A stretch of DNA of 10,322 bases from Bacteroidota bacterium (GTDB lineage Bacteria; Bacteroidota; Ignavibacteria; SZUA-365), in contig JAGTUW010000159.1 of NCBI GenBank assembly GCA_018224345.1, positions 1-10,322 of the forward strand, in the 5' to 3' direction. This document shows positions 5,156 through 10,322 of this stretch, in pieces (the stretch's first letter is position 1; every line of letters starts with the position of its first letter). A program made the translations under genes and the position numbers. The notes below the pieces were generated by a model. The model was not told where the DNA came from. It searched no databases and saw only the letters and a list, made by a program, of their open reading frames with translations.

Positions 5156-6928
5156 ATGAAGGGCACCATTATTTCGCTGTTCGTCTTCCTTTGCTTCCTC
5201 CCACCACTTTCTGCTCAGCAGCAGGTATCGGAAGAAATCACGATTGAAGAGTTGCGGGGACATGTGACATTTCTTGCGTCCGAGGAATTGCAGGGGCGTC
5301 GCGCCGGGACGGAAGGTGCGCATGCCGCTGCAGACTATATCCGTGAGCAATTCAGGCTGGCTGGCGTCCGGTTGCTTGCCGAGGAGGGGTTTCAGGATTT
5401 CCGGATCGTCACCGGCGTCAGGGCCGGCGATGACTGCATGATGACCGTCGCAGGCGAGCCGGCGGAGGTGCGGGAGGACTTTCTCCCCCTCGCATTTTCC
5501 GGACAGCTGCCTCTGGATGCACCGGTTCGCTTTGCGGGGTTTGGCTTTGATTTCGAATCGCCTGCCGGAGAATGGCGTGATTATGACGGTCTGGATGTCG
5601 CCGGAAGTTGGGTGCTGGTGCTGCGTGGGAGTCCGGACGACGACAGCGGGGAGTATGAGGCATATACATCCCTGCTGAAAAAAGCCATGGTCGCTCGCGA
5701 TCATGGCGCAGCCGGTGTGTTGTTCGTCGCGGGGCCGGCATTCGAATCAGATGATCGTCCGGTGCCACTGCAGCATCAGCGGCAGGAATCCTCGATGAAT
5801 ATCCCTGTACTCAGTATCACACGCCGTCTGGCGGAGTATCTGCTGAGTGACCGGAATGTCGAAGAACTCGAGCAGGAATTGATCGCCTCCCGGCAACCCG
5901 TCCGAACTGAGTGCGACGGGCATGTGAAGGCGCGTGTCTCGCTCATCGAGGAGTCGGTTACCGGCCGCAATGTTCTGGGGATCATTGAAGGGAACGACCC
6001 ACGACTGCAGGACGAATATGTGATTTTAGGTGCACATTATGATCATCTCGGGCTCGGTGGACCGCGCAGCGGGTCGCGCCGTCCCGACACCGTCGCTGTG
6101 CATTACGGGGCCGATGACAATGCATCGGGAGTCGCATCGGTGATAGAAATCGGCGAGCGTATCGCTCTGCAAGGAGGGATGCAGCGCAGCGTCATTCTTG
6201 CCGCTTTCGATGCGGAAGAAATGGGATTGCTGGGTTCGAAACACCTGACGGCGAACCCGCCGGTCGACCTCGCACGTACGGCACTCATGTGTAATTTTGA
6301 CATGGTCGGCCGTTTCAGAGAGAATACAAATACCCTGAGTGTCGGTGGCACCGGTACCGCAGACGGATTGATCGAGTTGTTGCAGGAGGCAGGAGACGAG
6401 GCGGGTCTGGAACTGGCCATGTCGCCCGAGGGCTATGGTCCTTCAGATCATGCCGCCTTTTACGCTGAAGATATCCCTGTTCTGTTTTTCTTCACCGGTG
6501 TGCATGATGACTACCACACACCGTTTGATACCGCGGATCGTCTGAATTATGCCGGTCAGAAACGTGTTTCGGATTTTGTGTATGACGTTGTCGCAGCGGT
6601 CACTCGACGGGATGAAGCGCTCCGCTTTACTGAAAGCGGCCCGAAAAGTCGACCTGCAACTTCACAACGCTTCAAGGTCACACTCGGGATTATGCCGGAT
6701 GTGTCTTCCAGCAGCGGAACGGGACTGCGTGTCGACGCGGTTGTTGACGGTCGTCCCGCATCTCTGGGTGGCATGCAGAAGGGAGATGTGATTATCTCCA
6801 TGGATGGCAAGCCGGTCAACGGTGTGTACGAATACATGAACCGTCTCTCCGACTTCGAGCCCGGACAGCGTATCAGCATCGAAGTACAGCGCGATGAGGA
6901 AACCGTGATTCTGATCGTTGACCTGTAG
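5156..6928 (+). CDS. Secreted M28-family zinc aminopeptidase with PA and C-terminal PDZ domains
   Basis: This 590-aa exported metallopeptidase probably removes N-terminal residues from peptides in the periplasm or outside the cell. Residues 1-20 form a Sec signal peptide with likely cleavage after LSA and no lipobox. An N-terminal M28 segment follows (HVTFLASEELQGRRAGTEG, 36-54), then a PA-like insert at about 110-240. The catalytic domain spans about 270-480 and every metal and catalytic residue is present by comparison with Vibrio aminopeptidase: His294 (GAHYDH), Asp321 (GADDNASG), Glu354 catalytic and Glu355 ligand (FDAEEMG), Asp382 (NFDMVGR) and His454 (DDYHTPFDT). Residues 505-590 form a PDZ domain (LGGMQKGDVIISMDGKPV), probably for substrate or partner binding. 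ATG 5156 has GAGGA 6 bases upstream. The gene appears monocistronic, diverging from pspA, with no clear terminator after it. The family is certain; the substrate is unknown. Confidence 0.95.
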   Translation: MKGTIISLFVFLCFLPPLSAQQQVSEEITIEELRGHVTFLASEELQGRRAGTEGAHAAADYIREQFRLAGVRLLAEEGFQDFRIVTGVRAGDDCMMTVAGEPAEVREDFLPLAFSGQLPLDAPVRFAGFGFDFESPAGEWRDYDGLDVAGSWVLVLRGSPDDDSGEYEAYTSLLKKAMVARDHGAAGVLFVAGPAFESDDRPVPLQHQRQESSMNIPVLSITRRLAEYLLSDRNVEELEQELIASRQPVRTECDGHVKARVSLIEESVTGRNVLGIIEGNDPRLQDEYVILGAHYDHLGLGGPRSGSRRPDTVAVHYGADDNASGVASVIEIGERIALQGGMQRSVILAAFDAEEMGLLGSKHLTANPPVDLARTALMCNFDMVGRFRENTNTLSVGGTGTADGLIELLQEAGDEAGLELAMSPEGYGPSDHAAFYAEDIPVLFFFTGVHDDYHTPFDTADRLNYAGQKRVSDFVYDVVAAVTRRDEALRFTESGPKSRPATSQRFKVTLGIMPDVSSSSGTGLRVDAVVDGRPASLGGMQKGDVIISMDGKPVNGVYEYMNRLSDFEPGQRISIEVQRDEETVILIVDL

Positions 6929-7033
6929 CCGCATTGCTTCAGTGGACTGACTTCGACGCCGCTTCCCGATTCCGGAAATTCGTGGCTGGCAGGAGAAGGA
7001 CAGGCAGGTGGCTGGATTCCGACGTTTCGGATA

Positions 7034-7064
7034 TTGGCTATCTCAAAGGAAGATGTTATATTTG
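7034..7064 (+). promoter_or_regulatory. Candidate Bacteroidota-type promoter for the TonB-dependent receptor gene
   Basis: TTG at 7034-7036 is followed after 20 bases by TATATTTG at 7057-7064, a full match to the TAnnTTTG -7 element with the -33 TTG at the expected distance. Transcription would start around 7070 and leave a leader of roughly 155 bases before ATG 7227. Confidence 0.5.
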
Positions 7065-7106
7065 AATATGTGCCGGTATGAGGATGCCGGCATGGGAGTA
7101 CAGAGG

Positions 7107-7214
7107 ATGTCAACACACAAATGGCGGCGCATAGCCGTTCTCTCGTCTCGTATGTTCCGGTGGATTGTGCTTCGTGTCCCCGGTCGCGCGCGTGTTGATC
7201 ATTCTCATCCATGA
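7107..7214 (+). CDS. Possible small arginine-rich leader ORF (35 aa), uncertain
   Basis: An ATG at 7107 is preceded by GGGAG with 8 bases spacing and opens a 35-codon frame that stops 12 bases before the receptor start codon. The peptide begins MSTHKWRRIAVLSSR, contains a short hydrophobic core (MFRWIVLRV) among many arginines, and ends in DHSHP. Its stop overlaps the Shine-Dalgarno region of the receptor, so if translated it could influence receptor translation. The frame also runs further upstream without a stop. It may be a chance frame in GC-rich DNA; there is no homology argument. Confidence 0.2.
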   Translation: MSTHKWRRIAVLSSRMFRWIVLRVPGRARVDHSHP

Positions 7215-7226
7215 AAGGGCACTCTC

Positions 7227-9521
7227 ATGTCACGTCGGTTTTCTCCCCTTCTTACGGCATTCGCAATCATCATATTCATCAATGTCCTCTCTGCGGACGG
7301 TGTGGCTCAGGACCGGCGACTCACCGGCAGTGTCGTACGCGAAAGCGGTGTTCCACTGCGTGGTGCCCATGTGCAGGTCGTCGGAACGCGACAGGGTGTG
7401 ATCAGTGGGGAGGATGGGCGCTTCGTCCTTGTCGTGGCAGAGGAAGCGGTGACGCTGCGCGTGACACATCTTGGTTATATGCCGGAGGAGAGGGAGTTGG
7501 CTGCCGGTGAGTCTGCGGAATTGCGTATTGTGTTGCGGGAGGCTTCGGTCGATGTCGGCGCCGTGACAGTCACAGCAATGCGCAGGGAGGAATCATTACG
7601 TGACGTTTCCCTGCCACTGAGTATCACCGATGCCGCGCATCTGCAGCGTACTGCCCCCGTGAGCGTCTCCGACGCTCTGGATGCAGAGGCGGGAATTTCA
7701 CTTGTGCGTGACGGAATCTGGGGCACGGATGTGAATATTCGTGGCCTTGGTCGTGCCAATGTGGTCACCTTGATCGATGGCGCACGTATCGAGACGGCAA
7801 CGAATCTGGCTGCCGGATTGTCCCTGATCGACATCCATGATGTCGAGCGTATCGAAGTGATCCGCGGAGCTGCGTCTACACTTTATGGCACGGGTGCGAC
7901 CGGGGGTGTCGTGAATATAGTGACGGGGGATGGTCGTTTCGGAGATATTCCGCGCATCAACGGTACGGTCAACAGCAGCTATTCCACTGTCAATGATGGC
8001 GCTGCCGCCTCCATGGGTGTGGAAGCCTCCGATGAAGCCTGGTTTCTGCGATTACGCGGGAGCATGCGCAGCGCGGGTGATGCCCGTACACCGACAGGTG
8101 TGTTACGGGACAGCCGTTTTCGTGATCGTTCCCTTGCGGTGCATGCGGGTGTGCGACCGTATAGCTCCCATGAAATACGCCTGCGGTACCAATTGTTCGA
8201 TGCCCGGGATGTGGGAATCCCGGGTGGCGCATCGTTTCCCGCACAAGCCTCGGCACGATACCCGGATGAACTGCGGAGGATGCTGCAGTTCGAGTACGGG
8301 GTGCAGGAAGTGACGGACGCCCTCGATCGGATATCACTGCGCCTCAGCAATCAGCGGATTGACCGCAATGTAGAAATCATTCCCAATCCCGCTGTCATAC
8401 TTCGCCCTTCCGCGGAACACATGATGAACGCCGCGCTGTTGCAGACCAACTGGTCGTTCGGTGCGCATCAGGTGATCGCCGGAGTCGATGCATGGCAACG
8501 GAGCTATACAGGACGACGTCTCAGGGAAGTACAAGCCTCGAATACCATTATTGCGGAGTTGCCGTTACCGGACGCACGCTTCCAAAATATCGGTCTGTTT
8601 GTGCAGGACGAATGGACGGTCCCGGGCGAGCGGCTGGCATTGACACTCGGTGCGCGTGCTGATCGCATTCATGTTCGGAATGACGCGGGCTACAACCTGC
8701 TGTATATCGAACGGGACGGGGTACGCGATGACACACCCGCAAATCGCCGATTGCTCTGGGAGTCCCGGGATACAGAGGAATACTCCTGGAGTGCGCATTT
8801 CGGAGCATTGTACCGGCTGTCTCCGCGTCTCGATGTGACATTGAATCTCGCACGCTCCTTCCGCGCCCCATCTCTTGAGGAGCGGTTTCAGTTTATCGAA
8901 TTGGGGGGCGCGACCTGGCTTGGCGATATCGCCCTCGCCGCCGAAAAGGGAAGTTTCATCGACCTTGGATTGCGTGTTTATGATGAGAGGGTGCGCGTCC
9001 TCGCCAATGCTTTTGTCAATGCAATGAACGATCTCGTTGTCGATGAACAACGCAATGATTCTCTGTACGTGAAAAGCAACGTCGGAGAAGCGCTGTTGTA
9101 CGGCGGGGAGGTCTCCATGGAATACCAGGCATTTCGCTCCGTTGTGCTGCATGCACGCATGGCCTGGGTACGGGGCAGGGATACGGGGAACGATACCGAT
9201 CTCCCGGGGATCCCGCCGCTCAATCTGCGTTTCGGCCTTCGGCTGCCCCTGGCAGGCTATGGGACTGCGGAACTTCTTTTCGATGCGGCAGCCGATCAGC
9301 ACGCCGTGGCACCGGGTGAAGCGACGACAGCCGGCTATGCATTGATGCACCTGCATCTGCGTTCGGAAGCGTTCCGCGTCGCCGGTGTCAGCACGATCGC
9401 TTATGCCGGCATAGATAACATATTTGACCGCGCCTGGCGCAGACATATCTCCACACTGCGCGGTCTCATCATAGGCGAACCGGGACGCAATGTCTTCGTC
9501 CGTCTACAACTGCTGTTCTGA
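7227..9521 (+). CDS. TonB-dependent outer-membrane receptor with N-terminal carboxypeptidase-regulatory-like domain
   Basis: This 764-aa receptor would import a scarce ligand across the outer membrane using TonB energy. A signal peptide covers residues 1-28 (cleavage near GVAQ). A CarboxypepD_reg-like beta-sandwich follows at 30-105 (LTGSVVRESGVPLRGAHV), typical of Bacteroidota receptors. A TonB-box-like AVTVTAM lies at 112-118. The plug spans about 120-235, with VNIRGLGRANVVTLIDGARI, DVERIEVIRGAASTLYG and GGVVNIVT. The barrel fills the rest, with the FRAP box at 545-548 and the protein ending in Phe (LQLLF), the usual outer-membrane-protein end. No histidine lies between FRAP and the degenerate NPDL-like segment (GDIALAAEKG), so a classical haem receptor is unlikely. 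AAAGGG precedes ATG 7227 by 7 bases. The EamA gene follows one base after the stop. The ligand is unknown. Confidence 0.94.
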   Translation: MSRRFSPLLTAFAIIIFINVLSADGVAQDRRLTGSVVRESGVPLRGAHVQVVGTRQGVISGEDGRFVLVVAEEAVTLRVTHLGYMPEERELAAGESAELRIVLREASVDVGAVTVTAMRREESLRDVSLPLSITDAAHLQRTAPVSVSDALDAEAGISLVRDGIWGTDVNIRGLGRANVVTLIDGARIETATNLAAGLSLIDIHDVERIEVIRGAASTLYGTGATGGVVNIVTGDGRFGDIPRINGTVNSSYSTVNDGAAASMGVEASDEAWFLRLRGSMRSAGDARTPTGVLRDSRFRDRSLAVHAGVRPYSSHEIRLRYQLFDARDVGIPGGASFPAQASARYPDELRRMLQFEYGVQEVTDALDRISLRLSNQRIDRNVEIIPNPAVILRPSAEHMMNAALLQTNWSFGAHQVIAGVDAWQRSYTGRRLREVQASNTIIAELPLPDARFQNIGLFVQDEWTVPGERLALTLGARADRIHVRNDAGYNLLYIERDGVRDDTPANRRLLWESRDTEEYSWSAHFGALYRLSPRLDVTLNLARSFRAPSLEERFQFIELGGATWLGDIALAAEKGSFIDLGLRVYDERVRVLANAFVNAMNDLVVDEQRNDSLYVKSNVGEALLYGGEVSMEYQAFRSVVLHARMAWVRGRDTGNDTDLPGIPPLNLRFGLRLPLAGYGTAELLFDAAADQHAVAPGEATTAGYALMHLHLRSEAFRVAGVSTIAYAGIDNIFDRAWRRHISTLRGLIIGEPGRNVFVRLQLLF

Positions 9522-9522
9522 C

Positions 9523-10322
9523 ATGAACTGGTTTTTCCTGGCCTTCGCTTCAGCGCTTCTCTCCGCCGCCGCCTCCATCACGGAGAAGAAGGCTCTGTTC
9601 GGCATGCGTGCCCTCGATTTCTCCGTGCTCCTCGCACTGCTCAATGCAGTGCTGGCTCTGCCACTGCTTTTCGCTATGGAGTTCAGCGGTGTCGACAGTA
9701 CGGCTCTGCTGGTATTGGCGGGCAAGAACCTGCTTGGTTCCCTGGCTTTCCTCTGTGTCATGATGGCCATCCGTAATCTCGAACTCAGCGGTGCGTTACC
9801 GATGTTGGTGCTCACCCCCGGACTTGTTGCCTTGTTCGCATTTTTCTTCCTCGGCGAATCGCTTTCCTCCACGGAACTGGCGGGCGTAGGATTGCTTATG
9901 GTCGGCACGTACATCCTTGAAATGCGCAGCGGTGACGCGCTTGCGCCGCTGCGGATATTTATAGTATCCAGATCCCATTATCCACTGATTGCTGCCTTGT
10001 TGCTTTTCACCGTTACCTCCGTCCTCGACCGGTATCTGCTGACAGATCTGGCGCTTCGTCCCGTTCCGATGATGGCGTTTCAATCCTGGTTTACTGCGGG
10101 ATATTTTCTGCTGTTCGCGCTCATCGCGCAGCGACGACCTGCATCCTTGCGTGCAGCGCTCACCGGGAATCTGCGTTGGATATTCATCGTGGCGGTACTG
10201 ACCTTCGGGTACCGTTTCACCCAGATAGAGGCCGTCGCCCTCGCTCCCGTGGCGTTGGTGCTCGCCGTCAAACGGTTGTCAGTGTTCATTGGTGCGATGC
10301 TGGGCGGGCGGCTTTTCCGCGA
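9523..10322 (+). CDS. EamA/DMT-superfamily transporter (partial, 3' end outside window)
   Basis: An open frame from ATG 9523 runs to the window edge and gives 266 residues of an expected length near 300. It is an inner-membrane protein of the drug/metabolite transporter superfamily, usually with ten helices in two EamA repeats; about nine are visible. The first repeat ends in FFFLGESLSSTELAGVGLLMVGTYI (108-131), with the conserved glutamate of the LGE motif at 112. The second begins near 152 and reaches KRLSVFIGAMLGGRLFR at the edge, where the equivalent motif would follow. The gene starts one base after the receptor stop codon and has no clear Shine-Dalgarno site of its own, so its translation is probably coupled to the receptor. 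EamA proteins export or import small metabolites; the substrate is not predictable here. Codon use matches its neighbours. Confidence 0.88.
   Translation, partial: MNWFFLAFASALLSAAASITEKKALFGMRALDFSVLLALLNAVLALPLLFAMEFSGVDSTALLVLAGKNLLGSLAFLCVMMAIRNLELSGALPMLVLTPGLVALFAFFFLGESLSSTELAGVGLLMVGTYILEMRSGDALAPLRIFIVSRSHYPLIAALLLFTVTSVLDRYLLTDLALRPVPMMAFQSWFTAGYFLLFALIAQRRPASLRAALTGNLRWIFIVAVLTFGYRFTQIEAVALAPVALVLAVKRLSVFIGAMLGGRLFR

Larger units (their letters stand above)
6929..7226. other. Intergenic region before the TonB-dependent receptor gene
   Basis: This 298-bp region holds a promoter candidate at 7034-7064 and then a leader of about 160 bases. Within the leader, TGCCGG (7071-7076) can pair with CCGGCA (7087-7092) across a 10-base loop, and a 35-codon frame lies at 7107-7214. 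I looked for cobalamin and TPP riboswitch core motifs, which are common before such receptors, and did not find them. No terminator for the M28 gene is apparent; TCAGTGGACTGA at 6939-6950 has too short a loop and no T-run. Confidence 0.55.

Noticed and set aside
7065..7226. Cobalamin or TPP riboswitch upstream of the receptor
   Set aside because: I looked for the B12-box and thi-box core sequences by eye and found none; only a simple hairpin is visible.
8565..9446. Minus-strand frame (293 codons) opposite the receptor barrel
   Set aside because: It is antisense to a well-supported receptor gene, has no recognisable motif and has biased composition. It is a shadow frame.

Overview
The window looks like a chromosomal segment of a moderately high-GC Gram-negative bacterium, most likely from the Bacteroidota/Ignavibacteriota (Chlorobi-Kapabacteria-like) side of the FCB group. 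The reasons are a DUF2723 membrane glycosyltransferase-like protein, a TonB-dependent receptor with an N-terminal carboxypeptidase-regulatory-like domain, a secreted M28 peptidase with PA and PDZ domains, and two promoter-like sites of the Bacteroidota type (TTG, 20 bases, then TAnnTTTG or one mismatch). The lineage is an inference from gene families. No rRNA or other phylogenetic marker is present, and I saw no tRNA, CRISPR array, insertion sequence or phage gene.

Layout. Bases 1-96 (+) are the tail of a protein ending in one membrane helix. Bases 221-2236 (+) encode the DUF2723 polytopic membrane protein, closed by a strong terminator at 2267-2293 that also serves the genes converging from the right. 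Bases 3183-2319 (-) hold a compact three-gene unit: an unrecognised 86-aa protein, a 70-aa cysteine-rich zinc-ribbon protein coupled to it by an ATGA start/stop overlap, and a STAS anti-sigma-factor-antagonist-like protein. Bases 4768-3471 (-) hold a second unit: pspA and a YbjN/CesT-fold chaperone-like protein with a lysine-rich tail. Divergent from pspA, across a 387-bp spacer with two inverted repeats, lies the secreted M28 aminopeptidase (5156-6928, +). After a 298-bp gap with a good promoter candidate come a TonB-dependent receptor (7227-9521, +) and, one base later, an EamA-family transporter that runs off the right edge (9523-10322, +).

How the genes fit together. The pspA/YbjN-like pair suggests an envelope-stress module in which a membrane-remodelling ESCRT-III-like protein is made with a small peptide-binding-fold protein; the 16-bp perfect palindrome just upstream is the best operator candidate. 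The STAS protein points to a phosphorylation-controlled partner switch, but no cognate kinase or phosphatase is in view. The receptor and EamA protein could form an outer-to-inner-membrane transport pair. The M28 enzyme would act on peptides outside the cytoplasm. The most under-described parts are the two minus-strand units between 2319 and 4768.
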